From Amylostereum areolatum (Eukaryota > Basidiomycota > Agaricomycetes > Russulales > Stereaceae): a DNA stretch of 64,000 nucleotides. Numbering within the stretch: the stretch's first letter is position 1; each line of letters begins with the position of its first letter. Positions 22,815 to 34,954 of the stretch are shown here, in pieces. Made by a program: the position numbers and the translations under genes. The DNA lies in assembly GCA_012932865.1 (NCBI GenBank), contig SAXG01000071.1, forward strand, positions 182,848 through 246,847, given 5' to 3'. The notes beneath the pieces are model-generated. The model ran no database searches, was not told the DNA's origin, and saw nothing but the letters and a program-made list of their open reading frames with translations.

Positions 22815-24861
22815 GGATTATCGGTGCGAGGCATCTCTCTCAGGCGGACTGTGTTGACCATGTTGTATCATCCTATGCGGATTCGATGTACTAGTACTGG
22901 GTTGTGTATCTCGATTTGCTTTTGCTTTGCTTTTGAATTTCCACCATGGCGTCGCGAAGCGTTACTGACACCTCAAGAGTAGTCGTCGGGATCTACTCTG
23001 ACATCTCACGCTGTGTGCCAGGGGCACAACTTCATGGAAGGCATGCCTTACATCCACACCTTGCTTTATTTCCCTTTGGCATGTCTACATATGCGCAAGG
23101 CGAGTTTTCATTCCTCTGTCAGGGCGATCTCTAACTAGCGGCATATAATGTGATAGGCGATAACAAGTACACGGCTCTCGAACGCCAGAGACACCCTTGG
23201 CCAACTTTGTTCTTTCAGTTCAAGTCGTCGCTTGGGTCCTCGCCATAGCGGCCATATTACACGGTCCTGTAAACCTTGGACTTTGATTCCTTTCGGAACA
23301 ACAGGACTAACGCATGCCAGGCATACGGTAGAACCTATCTTCCTTCTGGGTACGTGTTACGTGTATGCATTTGTACGCTCACTTATAGTACGCTGTTGTG
23401 AGACACCGTCTGCGTGGTCGTCGAAAGAGCGGGAGGTGGCAATGTCTTATGTAGGTACGCAGCACGACCTTGTGGGTTTTCTGTCACACACTCATCCAAC
23501 ACCAAATGTATTGACTTGGATTTCCCACAGGGTAGCCATGATGATAATGACATTGTGGTGGGACCTATCGTCCTAGGACTCCTATATACTCCTTCACTCT
23601 GTCGCCTTGCCTGCCCTTACCGACTGGACCTTTATGACAAGTTTACCTTTGTTCGGTGAGTTTCCTATCCTTGCCTGTATGTCGGAAGCCCACTTGCTGT
23701 CGTCGCTCAGGTCGATGGATGGACCGGCGTGGTCACGGCAGTTATAGCATACTTGGCAGTACCGTCTATCAACTCAGGCTACTTAGAGCCAGTGCGCTCG
23801 TGTCTAACGTTTGCTTTCCGATCTCCATACAGGTATCTGCCGTACCGCTTCACTGCGGGGTTCCTCGTTTGTTGGATCAAAGACATGCTATATCTCTGAG
23901 GAATTTTGGTGCTCGGGGGACGCGGACTATAACGGCTGCGTAGTGGCGGCCATTAGCGAACCGCAGCCTCCAACGTTGTTCGCCTGCCAAGCGTCTCACC
24001 TATGGCGACTACATACCACGTTGATTTCATGGACTGGGACTTATGCTTACGAAGCTTTCGATCCGCGGTCTATCAACCCCGTGGAGTGAGCCTTATCTAT
24101 CTCTTTGGGCGATTGGTCACAAAGATGGCACTCGTGCTATGTGATGGACAATATAGAGCGCACAGCAATAGGAGCGACAGTGAGTCTGCCTACTCGCCCT
24201 CGATATCGTGCGTGCGACTCACAATCGGAAGGCCTGGCGCTCCGTCCGCCCTAGACATTAACCTGTCAGCTGCGGTTCGCCGAGTACTGCGGACCGACCC
24301 AGACAGTGAAGGCGCTCAATTGATGGTACATACCAAATAAACACTTTGAATATCCTCGAAAATATTCATAGACCTTTCCCCAAACAGGACCCTACGCGGC
24401 GAGGAAAACATGAACGCGAGCGTCCTAGGCTGGCGATGCTGTAAATGTCTGGCTCACTGCCCATGTCTTTAAGCTGACCTTCTGGAGTACCAGTGTCGGT
24501 CAAGTGCAACAGACTAGATTCGCGCGTGCTGCCGATGTTTCTTCAACCACGCCACTGTACCTCGTCGGCTTGATGTTGGTTCATACTGCGGCTCATTTAA
24601 ATAAGAGGCTACAAGCGCTTACGAGGCTGGGACACACTGCCCTTTCTGAAGTGTATTCACTCGCCGCATGGTACCCCTGACGCCTTTGAAACATCCGCAG
24701 CTGTGATGAAGTTGGAGGACAAGGGCCATGCAGTGTGCCGAAGACTATAAGAGAGGGAGTCATTTCGGACGTTGTTTTCGCATTCCTCTTGTCTCTTCTT
24801 TCTTACTTCTTCTTTCAGGTTTACAGCCATGTGTGAGTCAAGTTGACTCTCTGTCTTTCGG
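22815..24861. other. Unresolved region, possibly relic of a membrane-protein gene
   Basis: No complete gene can be assembled here. Scattered plus-strand fragments look protein-like: a start at 22946, a hydrophobic run LANFVLSVQVVAWVLAIAAI near 23200-23260, and GWTGVVTAVIAYLAVPSIN near 23715-23780. Stops and unspliceable frame changes separate them. A decayed multi-pass membrane gene is possible; I cannot assign a family. The right end contains the presumed promoter of the RTA1-like gene. Confidence 0.35.
24746..24750 (+). promoter_or_regulatory. TATA-like element of the RTA1-like gene
   Basis: The sequence actataagag lies about 112 bases upstream of the chosen ATG at 24862. The spacing allows a short 5' leader. 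Match only. Confidence 0.25.
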
Positions 24862-26232
24862 ATGTTGGCTGATCCTCGTCAAGATCTCATATTCAACCGC
24901 GATGACGCCAACCCCTCTATCGCGGAGCTGTCTTCCTACCATTATGTCCCCACCGAGTGGATTTGCGCCCTTTTTGTTTCCTTGTTCGGATTGAGCACTC
25001 GTGGGTCGTTGCCGCTATTATTCACAATGTCCTGATCAGTTGATCAAGTTATGGTTATCTAGTCGTGCATGTCGGTCAAGCATTTTACTTCAGGCTTTGG
25101 TTTTTGCTCCCAACCGCCGGCATCGCGGGAATCCTTGAAATCATCGGCTGGAGTGCCCGCCTATGGTCAAGCAAGAACCCACTAAATGACCAACCTTTCC
25201 TCATACAGTACATTTTTTCTTTCTGGTTTCACCTATCAATGCAGCGGCTAACGACGGATTTTGAAGGATATCCACGACTATCATCGCTCCGACACCATTG
25301 GTAGCCGCAAACTTCATCCTGTTGGGTCGCATCATTTCTCGATTGGGTCCTCGCTACAGTCGCCTTAGTGCACGGTGGTGTGAGTTTTTTCTGTAGCTTT
25401 TCCAATGGATGCTTGCTTACATCTTGGAGTATAGACACCGGCATATTCTTGACCTGCGTATGTTCATCATTCATCAGAGGGTACTACTTCAATCGCTCAC
25501 ATTTTGTGCGTTGGAAGGACATCGTTGCTTTGATCGTACAAGCGGCAGGAGGCGGCATTGCTTCGGGATCCGAACCCGATCTTGTGAGTATACTGCTAGA
25601 TATATACCACCCAAACATATCTCACACCATTCTCAGGGTGGCAACATCATGCTCGGCGGTATCGTTTTTCAACTGGGTATGTGTCGGGCACCGATGTTCA
25701 CCTCTCTTAGTGTTCTCGGGGCTGACGTTAGCTTCACAGTTGCTATCATCTGCTATGTGGCTTTGGCAGCCGAGTTCCTCTTCCGTTACATCAATGACAG
25801 GCCAATCGGGAGGCGCAATAACCACTTCGATTCCCGCGTGCCCACTACACAGCGCATGAAGCTTATGTTGGCCGGCATGACGCTTATGACAATCTTCATC
25901 TTCATTCGGTATGTTTCCCTTCTACTCCTCACAGAACTGAGCCTGATGGCTGTTCTTGTACAGGTCTATTTATCGTACTATCGAACTTTCTGACGGATGG
26001 TCGGGTACGGTGATCTCGACGCAATGGCTCTTCAGTACGCTCTCTCTGTTACTCTTCGCTGCCTATATTCTAATCGTATTTCGTAGATGTGTTCGACGGC
26101 GCGATGATCGTGCTCGCTTTCTACACACTCAACGTCCTTCATCCTGGTGTTCTTCTTGTTCCCGAAGAGAAGACACTAGAAATCTCGTCGAACGGCTCAG
26201 TCTCACCTCTGGCGAATGGTATGAAAGCCTGA
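24862..26232 (+). CDS. RTA1-like seven-helix lipid-translocating/resistance protein
   Basis: About eight short introns; the first exon is 24862-25000 and the stop ends at 26232. Spliced reading gives successive RTA1-family phrases: YHYVPTEWICALFVSLFGLS (helix 1), LVHVGQAFYFRLWF, GILEIIGWSARLWSSKNP, AANFILLGRIISRLGPRYSR, IFLTCDIVALIVQAAGGGIA, IMLGGIVFQLVAIICYVALA, then RSIYRTIELSDGWSG and VFDGAMIVLAFYTLNVLHPG. The E-x-x-G-W, R-x-x-Y-R-x-x-E and F-D-G signatures are the recognised family marks. Yeast Rsb1/Rta1 proteins lie in the plasma membrane and are linked to sphingoid-base export and toxic-lipid or azole tolerance. The start was chosen because MLADPRQD leads in frame into the conserved region. 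The gene looks intact. Confidence 0.9.
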
Positions 26233-26757
26233 TCGTCTCGCCTTCCACCCTCAATGGCACCGACCAAAGTCATTCCTTGTATCCACTTATTGTTGTTTTC
26301 TTTTACTGTTGTATCGACATGGACAATTGCATATACGTATTACTATTCCGCACGGTCAGGAGGACAAGCATCGTGGACGTCTCTCTCACAATACTCGTCA
26401 ATGGTCGGTCTGTACTCTACTTACGAACCATGTGTATCATTGCCTAGCGCATGATGGGTGAAGCAGGAATAACATGTGCCCCCCCTTCTCTCTGTCTCTG
26501 TCTTCGCCCTCCTCATCTCTGCCGTTCTTTCATGTAGGTAACATCAAACTAACAGTCGGTCAAAGCTTCGACGAGCTTCGTACTACTCGCGCGTTGTGGC
26601 AACATTTGGGCAACATCGAGGAACAAATATATATACGATATCGAGACATACTCGAAAAACATAGCACGTTCACTGACACAATAGTTAAACAAGAAGAAGA
26701 CCAGAGATACGTACGAGAACAACGAATCGTTACGAAGCCTAGCAAGATCAATTATTA

Positions 26758-28466
26758 TTATGGATACAGTAGACTGGCGTCTCTAATGCCCCGTCGGAGG
26801 GAGGTCTTGACCAGCGGGTGGATATGGTTTCGGAGGGCGCGGGAATCCAAGTCTGGATGTGCCTCCTCTTCCCATTGCCAGCTGGTAGCGCGCCCAAAGT
26901 CGATGATCCTGAACGACGAGGTGCACTGTTGGCGACAATCCGGCGGGAGAGACAACGGCCCCGGCTGTCCGACCACATTACGGGTGGCGAGGGAGTAGTG
27001 GATGTACTTCTCCGCATGTAAGCGGAGAACGAGCGAAGAGACCGTGTTCCTTGAGGAATCCGTTTAGCCATCGACGAGTAGGAAAAGGACGAGAGGGACA
27101 CACTGTTCCAGAGGTGATCGATACGGTCGTCTTTCTATCGATTGCCCGCACCCCTCGAGTAGCAATATAGGGCTGAGTGACAATAGGGCACTCTTGAGTC
27201 TCTGTCGACTCTCATCAGTGATGCCGTCCAAGAGTGCATCGTCTTCGTAGACGATGGGTTCGTAGTAGCCATAAAACTTGGGCACGACCGCCGGGAAAAC
27301 GACGGGTGGCACGTCGGGTTTCGCCGGATCGTACGTGCAGACATCTTCCTGCAGATGACGGCTGAAAGTTTGATAGAGTTTTCCTTCGCTTCGGAGCTGC
27401 TCGCGATCCTTGATATCGTTGTTGGCGAGTTTGCACACGACGGTGGCCTCGCCTTCATCGTTGGAGCCAGGGAGTGTAAGGTGAGAGAACTTGATCGGGG
27501 CAGTATACGCGTAGGAGTGGTTACCCTCGCCGATCTGGCGCTCACGACCGAAGTCGAGAGTTGCAACGCGCCCGCCATGAGCTTTTTGTGCATCTTCCCC
27601 GGCTAGGTCATGCATGTCACGGTCAGCATTGTGAATATGTGGACATATGGAGATCCACGCACTGCCAACCCAAGGGGTGTGCTTGATTTTCGGGTAGCGT
27701 CTGATGAACTTCATCGTATTGGACGCAAGATAACGACCTTTCAGCTCGTTGAAGACTGCGTAGTTTGACATGCCATAGGTGCCATGAACAATAAGGATAT
27801 CGGAAAGGTGCGTCTTCGGTATGTAACAGTCCAGAATGTGTGGCTTTGCTTTTTGGGGCGGCGACGGCGGCGACGTACTTTTGCTTTGGAGTGGAGTCGG
27901 TGGAGAGGGAGAGGGACCGGGAGAAGCTGGTGCAGGAGACGACCCGAGAGTTGTTTTGGGGCCTACATGTATGGGATTAAAAAATTAGAGTTAGGGGTCA
28001 TTGAGCGAGGCGACGCACCTGTCGAGCTACCCTCGACGCTGCTCTTTTGCGATGGATCCTGTTAGGCAGCAATCAATACACGCGAGCCATTGCACGAAGG
28101 GGAGATACACACCGCCGTAGCATCGTCCTTTAGAGTGACGATGGAGGACCAAGGGTGGCGTATGAACGTCTTCAAACGTGCATCGCGCACCCTCGCCGCA
28201 TGTGCCTCCCATCCGCCATAGTTGAGATCGTGCAGCATTTGAGGTAGCTCGACGACGTCGTACTTCTTCAACGAGATGGGTCGGTAAAGTTGGCGCTGAG
28301 AGCGAAGAAGGTGGAATCGTTCGCGATGGTCAGAGTAGGGGGAGTCGTCGACCTCCCAGCTGCCGGTGGAAGCTCTTCGGCGGCGTGGAAGTTGGTGAGC
28401 CCCAGGCCACCACGAGGCCTGTGGACGGCGACAAAGAGTATAGTTCTGCGGGTCTTCGAGAGTCAT
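26758..28466 (-). CDS. Fungal protein-kinase-like domain protein
   Basis: Minus-strand gene, ATG at 28466, stop at 26758. Exon 1 (to about 28105) encodes MTLEDPQNYTL, SPYSDHRERFHLLRSQRQLY and IRHPWSSIVTLKDDATAV. A proline-rich linker follows (about 27840-27960). The kinase-like region has a glycine-loop-like QIGEGNHSYAY, a lysine strand TVVCKLAN, a hinge-like LLLEGCGQSI, and RLHAEKYIHYSLATRNV in place of the usual HRD loop, followed by FRIIDFGRAT in place of DFG. A stop near 27068 is removed by an intron with donor gtatcg and acceptor ctcaag, joining GQSIERRP to NTVSSLVLRLH. Such degenerate kinase-like proteins are expanded in agaricomycetes. The H-Y-S replacement of HRD makes catalysis doubtful; function unknown. 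Confidence 0.82.
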
Positions 28467-29344
28467 CACTGGTAGTGGAAAGGAGGGAAGACGCAATAGG
28501 GGTCACCACGAAATAATTTATATAGGAGAGTTGCAGGTGCATGGTGATGATCGGGTCGAGCGCGCCACTTTTTTCGACACGCGGCGAAGTGTACAAGCGA
28601 CGCACAATCCGAAACGAGAGGAATAAGAGACTATGGGTTATATGTTCAAGAGATCGTCCCGTACGTCCGAGCTGGACAATGAGCGATGGTTCAACAATGG
28701 AGCGGTGCGACAGCATTGAGTAGTACAGTCGCTTGACGCACGATATTGGGATAAAATCATGGTGGCAAAGCGAGGATAAGCAATTGACAGTTGATATCGT
28801 TTGACATCGCGGACAAAATGAGAGTGTCGAGTGTCGCCGGATGGGTCGGATAGCCTGTTGAGATAGATTGTGAAAAGGAGCAGAACCGCCGAGAACGCGT
28901 CGCCGAGTCACACTCGAGTTCAACGCGATCACGTGGTGTTTTGTGGTTGCCGAGAAGGCCGATCTGTGCCGGGGTTGTTTCCAGTTCTTCCGAGTCACCG
29001 ACCTTCCGTTGGTTCGTCGGCGGCTGCTTCACGACTCGGATCTTCCAGCTTCCAATCTTGTTCCCGACGGCAATGTATCCTTCAAGCCTGGCTTCACAGG
29101 CGACTTACCCTTTTAGAACGAGAAAACACCGCAAGCTAGGCCTGCCGCCTGCGTACCGAATCGCTGTAAGTACTCTCCGGGGACCCCGTGGCGCCCAAGC
29201 AGCCCACATGTACCCACACGTGTTTGCGCTCTATAAAAGGCCTTTGATATTTACACCGTCGTGGTCCCCGACGTTCCCCTCCGGTTCCTCCTCGTCCCGA
29301 TCCTGCGACGTCCTAGCTACGTCGCTCGTCGTTCAGGATTCACC
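28467..29344. other. Intergenic region without recognised gene
   Basis: It separates the kinase-like gene (minus) from the small gene at 29345 (plus). Open frames on both strands are short and show no family features. The right part contains a clear TATA box. Confidence 0.4.
29232..29238 (+). promoter_or_regulatory. TATA box of the small gene at 29345
   Basis: A canonical TATAAAA (gctctataaaaggc) sits 107 bases upstream of the ATG at 29345, supporting the start of this small gene. Confidence 0.5.
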
Positions 29345-29773
29345 ATGTCCGACTCCAGTGAGCATCTCCTGTCCGATCTTCTCGCGCTCATTCTTTTCTA
29401 GCCCCCATTTCCTCTGGCCCTCCATTAGATCCTGCCCTGGCCTCGCCCTACAACTACGTCCCCACGACGCGTCCGCGGCGCACTCCGCCAAGGCGACGAC
29501 AAGGCGTGAAGGCGTGCACGGGCGGTGTAAGACGGAAGGAGGGCGGACAGGGCACGAAGCGCGCGCGGGACGCTGACGACGTGCAAAGGCCCGAGGCGCA
29601 ATTCGCGGTACCGGAGGTGCTGGCTGAAAATGATGCTGGTGGACGATTGGGAGTGACGAAGAACTACCAGGTGCGTCTGACTTTGTCGGGCTCTTTTTTT
29701 TTTTTGTGGCGGTGGCTTACGGGTATGATAGCTGGTGACGCTACCGCGATCCCCGACGGTCGCTGAGCGCTGA
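29345..29773 (+). CDS. Small unknown protein, 98 aa
   Basis: Three exons join in frame: 29345-29357, 29429-29670 and 29732-29773, with canonical GT-AG introns of 71 and 61 nt; the second intron includes a T-run near 29695-29705. The protein begins MSDSNPALASPYNYVPTTR, has a strongly basic stretch (RPRRTPPRRRQG, GTKRARDADD) and ends LPRSPTVAER. It is predicted disordered and probably nuclear from composition. I recognise no family. A TATA box upstream and frame-consistent introns support it being a gene; lack of recognised homology limits confidence. Confidence 0.5.
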
Positions 29774-30332
29774 GCTTCTGCAAGAGTTCAGGCCGTTCAG
29801 GGAGCACGCTCTTTCCAACAGTAATAAAATTGCCATATATATGCACCAATCCGCCGTACATGTTTCGTAACTTTCACTTGTAATTACGGCTGATAACGTA
29901 GACGTCAGTTTCCACCAGCGTCTCGCTCGTGTGCAAATGACCCTCCGTTTGCGGCGATATGTGGAAGAAAGCAGCAACCATATCCCTCTTCTTGCTCTCT
30001 TCCGGCGCTTTCCATCACTGGTGATTAGAATGGTGGGACGGTCTGCTGATTTCCACTGCATATTAGGGATGTCCAGGTCTTGCCCATATGTACACGCCAC
30101 TACTACCACGGTCACCACGACCATCCAACGCCCCATACAAAACGCCCCGTGCGCTGTCACGGAGGCTGTCAACCCAAATTCCAGCCTGGAGCTTCCTTCG
30201 AATTTATAATTTTTCCGCTCAGACCGCAAGACCAAGTTGGACCTCGTTATGGAACCTCGCGGCCGCCTTCAAAAACTTATAAAGAAGACCAGGGCGTCAG
30301 GTTTTTAGGAGCAATCCTTGGGTCTAGACATC
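29774..30332. other. Intergenic region without recognised gene
   Basis: A minus-strand open frame of 164 codons (29741-30235) crosses the end of the neighbouring small gene and has no protein-like features apart from one hydrophobic run; it is not supported. The right end carries the promoter of the next P450. Confidence 0.4.
30278..30284 (+). promoter_or_regulatory. TATA box of P450 no. 2
   Basis: TATAAAG in the context aaacttataaagaag lies about 50 bases upstream of the ATG at 30333. Confidence 0.4.
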
Positions 30333-32552
30333 ATGTCACTGACTGGTATACCGCTTGTCGACGCAGGGGTCCTCCTCCTCTCCTTCCTGTTTTCGTATAG
30401 CCTCTACATCCGACTCCGAGGTCGTGAGGCCATCGAAAACTTACCTCCCGGACCCAAGGGCTGGCCTCTCATAGGCAACATATTGGACATCCCAAAGCAC
30501 TCGCAGTGGCTTGCCTATGCAAACTGGGCGCGGGAGTATGGTGAGTTTGGTTGCTTTGATTGGCGCGAACAAGGACTGAATCGTTATCATCAGGCTCGCC
30601 TCTCGTACATGTCAACTTACTAGGCACGTACTTCATGGTCGCGAATGATATAGCAACAGCAAAAGAACTTCTGGACAAAAAAGGCTCCAACTTCAACCTG
30701 CGGCGAGTCTTGCCTTGTCTCTCCCAGGTCTTCGTAGTACTGATCCAAGGCACATTTAGACCCCGTCTTCCAATGATCAACGAAGCGTGCGTTGGCCCTA
30801 ACGGTATAGCTGAAGACCCATTTTCTAAATACATATTCCCTCTTCAGCATCGGGTTTGGCTGGAGCTTCGCGTTTTCACCAGATTTAGAGAAGTGGAAAA
30901 TATGCCGTCCCGTGTTCCAACGACACTTCCGTCAAGCTGAAACTCGAAAATGGAGGTCACACATGGAGAGAATGACTATCAGCCTACTGCAACGTTTCTT
31001 GGAAACGCCGGACAACTTCCTTCACCACATCCCGCAGTGCGTGCTTCCTCGATTAGTGTAAACATTGTACATGACTCAACTTCAATGATAGCATGGCGAG
31101 TTCACTGATCCTAGACATGGTCTACGGCATGAAGGTCAAACCCGAGAACGACGAGTTCATCGCTTACGCCGATAGCGCTCAGGAAGGTTTCAATAGATCA
31201 CTGGATGGATGGGCTGTAGAAAGTTTTCCATGGCGTGAGTAGTGCCTATTATTCACTGTAGCTCCGTGTGTTAACGGGCTATGATCTCAGTCCAACACCT
31301 ACCGTCTTGGCTTCCTGGAATGGGTTGGAAGAAGCAGACTGATGAATGGAAGCGCGATACTCTGAGCATGTTGAACGCCCCTTATGAGTGGTTCAAGGGA
31401 GAGCTTGTGGGTTGTACTTATATCGCAACGTGCTCCGTGTTTGACGGTGCTGTAGGGTCAAGGAAGAGCGGTAAATTGCGCGGCGACTGAGTTGTTGGAC
31501 GACTACAGCGACGATGCGATCTTCAATTCAAATGAATATAACATCAAAAGCATCTGCGCTACCGCTTACTTGGGTACGCTGGGTCTCTTGCGATATCGAA
31601 AACCCGTAATTCATCGTTTACATTCTCTAGGCGCCGCGGACACAGTGCGTGGCCATGCTGTACTGACATATATATCCTCGTTCTAATTCTCGGCCCCAGA
31701 CTGTGGTCTATTTCAAAGCTTTCATCCTCGCCATGCTTCTCTTTCCGGAGGTGCAACGACGTGCACATGAAGAGTTGGACAGAGTCATCGGGGACACCCG
31801 TCTTCCAGGGTTCTCGGATGAGAACGGGCTACCATATATATCGGCACTTGTGAAAGAAGTCCTTCGCTGGGGAACTATCGCACCTCTGGGTACGCTTTTT
31901 TTGTCTTTTGCTCGCTTTATGTCTCTTTCGAAGAGCACCTACTGTTGGGAATAGGGATGCCACACGTCAGCGCCGAGGATGACGTATACAAGGGCTACTT
32001 CATCCCCAAAGGCACAGTCATAACGTGGAACGCGTGGTAAAGCGCCACCTACTAAACTTCGAGTCCCACTAAATGTTGACACAGGGCGTTTATGAACGAC
32101 CCATCCACCTACCCTGAACCGGACAAGGTGCGCCCAGAAAGATTTCTAACGGCCAGTGGCCAGCTCGACACGAGCGTGCAAGGTCCAGACGCTGTCTTTG
32201 GTTTCGGAAAAAGGATCTGTCCGGTAAGCCAAGTACTGGTCAATCTCCACATGGTACTACCCTACCAACCCGGCCTAATCCTAGGGTCGATTTATGGCGC
32301 ACGATTCGATGTGGTACACCTCGGTCTGCATACTCTCCGTGTTCGACATCACGCCGAAACCAGGACAGCCCTTGCCGTCTGAACCCTTGTTTCATCCCGG
32401 GTTGATTTTGTAGGTCGGACCGTCGTGAACCCCATGTCTGCGCTTACCCATCGTGTACTAGACATGTGAACCCTTTTGAATGTGACATCAAGCCGCGCTC
32501 CGAGCAGGCGACCCGGCTGATACCAAAGAGTCAGGGGCCTACCAGCGCATAG
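30333..32552 (+). CDS. Cytochrome P450 monooxygenase no. 2
   Basis: Plus-strand gene from the ATG at 30333 to the stop at 32552 with about ten introns. Membrane anchor LVDAGVLLLSFLFSYSLYI, then hinge NLPPGPKGWPLIGNI. C-helix region WKICRPVFQRHFRQ. The I-helix AADT motif straddles introns near 31631-31700; K-helix VKEVLRW; VRPERFL; heme loop FGFGKRICPGR split by an intron right after the cysteine-proline (32223). The last intron joins PLFHPGLI to HVNPFECDIKPRSEQATRLI. Intron 30703-30759 seems to use a GC donor (gcgagt). A stop near 31487 disappears when the preceding intron ends at ctgtag, giving AVNCAATELLDDY. ER-bound monooxygenase, substrate unknown; the gene appears intact. Confidence 0.92.
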
Positions 32553-32797
32553 TAGTCAGGCTGCCCTTTCCGATGGCGGATTGGAGTTCCAACTGTTGAT
32601 CTTGCATTAGCTCTGGTGGTACGCCGGTTGTATGTGGCAAGTGGGAAATCGAACGCCAATTTCTAGATACTTAAGATTCAGAGTCATAAGATAAGATAAG
32701 AAGCCGACCATGAACGTGAACTCGCTCAACTTCTCAAGATCTCACCAAGCGTCGGTCCCCGCCTTGCCAGTGGAAACCTTGAAAAGAACGTTTTTCC

Positions 32798-34825
32798 ATG
32801 GCTATGCCTGTCTTGACGAAGGACCGCGTTCCGATTTGGAGACCTGACGCGACGACTGGCCCGTTATACGAAGTCGATGGGCAAGATCAATCGTTGGGGG
32901 TATACAGGCCAGATGTCCTCAGGACGATCGAAGCTGAAATCGACGCTTTGGATGGAGATCTAAGGGCCCTCAGCATGGATATCCATGGTATGCTACATTT
33001 GCTGCGCCACCTCTCGGTCTTCGAACATTACTACAGGTCACCCTGAGCTCATGTTCGAGGAAAAGTCGGTACTTTCTCGCAAGTCCCGAACGGATCACTC
33101 ACTATAACCACGCATTTGCGCCATCCTTTCAGGCATGCGCATGACACTCTGACCTCGTTCATGAAGAAGCGCGGATGGGATGTTCAAGAGCACTTTCACT
33201 TGAAGACGGCCTGGATTGCCACTTTCACTAACGGCAGCGGCGGTCGCACACTGGGTGTGAACTCAGAAATGGACGCCCTTCCCGGGATCGGACATGCTTG
33301 TGGTCACAATCTAATCGCGATTTCTGGTGTCGCCGTCGCGCTTGCCGTCAAAGCAGCTATGCTCAAACACGATATCCCTGGCAAGGTAGCTCTTTTGGGA
33401 ACGCCAGGTTTGTCCCGCGCACATACGTCGGCTAGGCTTCTGATATGTTACCATCATAGCGGAGGAGGGGGGCTCTGGGAAAGCCATTCTACTGGAGGCT
33501 GGGGCATACGAAGGAATGGACGCGTGTCTTATGCAAGTGTCTCCCTCCTTCCTGCCGCTTATAGAGGGAAATGACTGAAAGTGCTATAGGTCCCATCCGG
33601 CCCCGGGCCCAATCCATGGTGCAAGTCTCTCCAGTTGCTTAGCTCTCGAACGCGTAACGGTTGAATATCACGGCCACACGTGCGTGGCGTGGTCATCCTC
33701 TTCTTCGCGACTTCAAACTTAAGATACCATGTTGCAGCGCGCATGCAGCTCTTGCACCTTGGGAAGGGCAGAATGCTCTGGATGCAGCGGTGTCAGCATA
33801 TTCAAGTATCGGACTGCTTCGCCAGCAGATCAAACCCAGCCATCGCGTGCACGGAATCATTGAGGGAAAAAACTGGGCGCCGAACAGTACGCTCCTGCTC
33901 CTGGCCATATCTTCGTTTTTTGACCTATTGACAGTTATCCCGGACTATTCCAAGATGACGTGTGTGTTTCTCTGCGACAATCGTTTGTCTGTTAACACAC
34001 CCTCGTACAGACTATATACACGCGCTCCGACAAGGGCCGAAGTACAATTACTTGAACCTCGGGTTCGGGCATGTGTCGAGTACGTCAATAGACACTCCTT
34101 CAATTTACTCGTCCTTATATTCTATCTTTGCGAAGGGCGGCGGCGTTGGCGACCGCCTGTACATGCAATATCACCCCCCCTGGAAAGCCAACGTACGATC
34201 TGCGTCAGAATAAAGCGTTAGGTTTGCAGGTACCTAGCTCTTGTCTATCGGTATCGCTGACAATGTATTCCACTAGGTGATACATTTGCCGAGACGTTCA
34301 GGAGTAAATACGGCCCCATCGACTATGAGTTTGGAATTGCAAGTGCATCAACGGACTTTGTGCGTTATTCTTATATTTTGAATGCGAATATCGACCGTGA
34401 TTCATATCGTTTCCAGGGAAATATAACATACGGTATGATATATGTCGCCCAGGGTGGCATGAATGTGGTATCAAGCTTAACTTCGTTCGTCCAGCCCTCC
34501 CCTCTCTCCATCCCGGATTTTGTAAGTCTGGCAGCATTCATTCACGAGTACCTCGGAATGAAACGCCATTCCAGCGATCCCTACTCAGCCTAACGGTGGA
34601 AACCATACTGTGGCATTCACGGAAGCTGCAGCCACACCGGAGGCACATAAGGCTTGCCTCAATGTCTCAAAGGCACTTGCCCTGGCAGGCCTTCGCGTCC
34701 TCGCCGATGATGACTTTTTCTCCAAGGTATGCCCAGGGCTGTCATGAAAGGATAACAATGGACTTCACGGCTTGCAGGTCAGGTCTTCATTCGAAGAAGA
34801 ATTTGGAAAAGCGAGCGTGGTATGA
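32798..34825 (+). CDS. M20-family amidohydrolase/peptidase (PM20D2-like)
   Basis: Multi-exon gene, ATG at 32798, stop ending at 34825. Spliced phrases in order: IEAEIDALDGDLRALSMDIH, GHPELMFEEK, MDALPGIGHACGHNLI with metal ligands D and H, AEEGGSGKAILLEAGAYEG with the catalytic/metal glutamates, SHPAPGPIHGASLS, then the lid domain HTAHAALAPWEGQNALDAAV and HRVHGIIEGKNWAPN. The C-terminal part is FAETFRSKYGPIDYEFGIAS and HTVAFTEAAATPEAHKACL, ending FEEEFGKASVV. The family consists of two-metal hydrolases that split N-acyl or dipeptide amides. Fungal paralogues of PM20D2 act on unusual dipeptides, but the true substrate is unknown. It follows P450 no. 2 on the same strand by about 250 bases. The gene looks intact. 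Confidence 0.9.
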
Positions 34826-34954
34826 GATTGCGCCGGAACGGAAGTTCCTACAATGTATGTATGATAGGAGAACACTTCAAACATGTCCCATATGCTTGTC
34901 CTGAGCGTCCGGCGCATTACACGAGAATACAGGACTACTGGCACAGCCGGTTGG

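Noticed and set aside
27050..27140. Stop codon within the kinase-like gene
   Set aside because: An intron with donor gtatcg and acceptor ctcaag removes it and joins conserved segments in frame.
29741..30235. 164-codon minus-strand open frame
   Set aside because: Overlaps the last exon of the small plus-strand gene and shows no recognisable domain.
31440..31500. Suspected frame break in P450 no. 2
   Set aside because: Ending the preceding intron at ctgtag gives a continuous frame through AVNCAATELLDDY.
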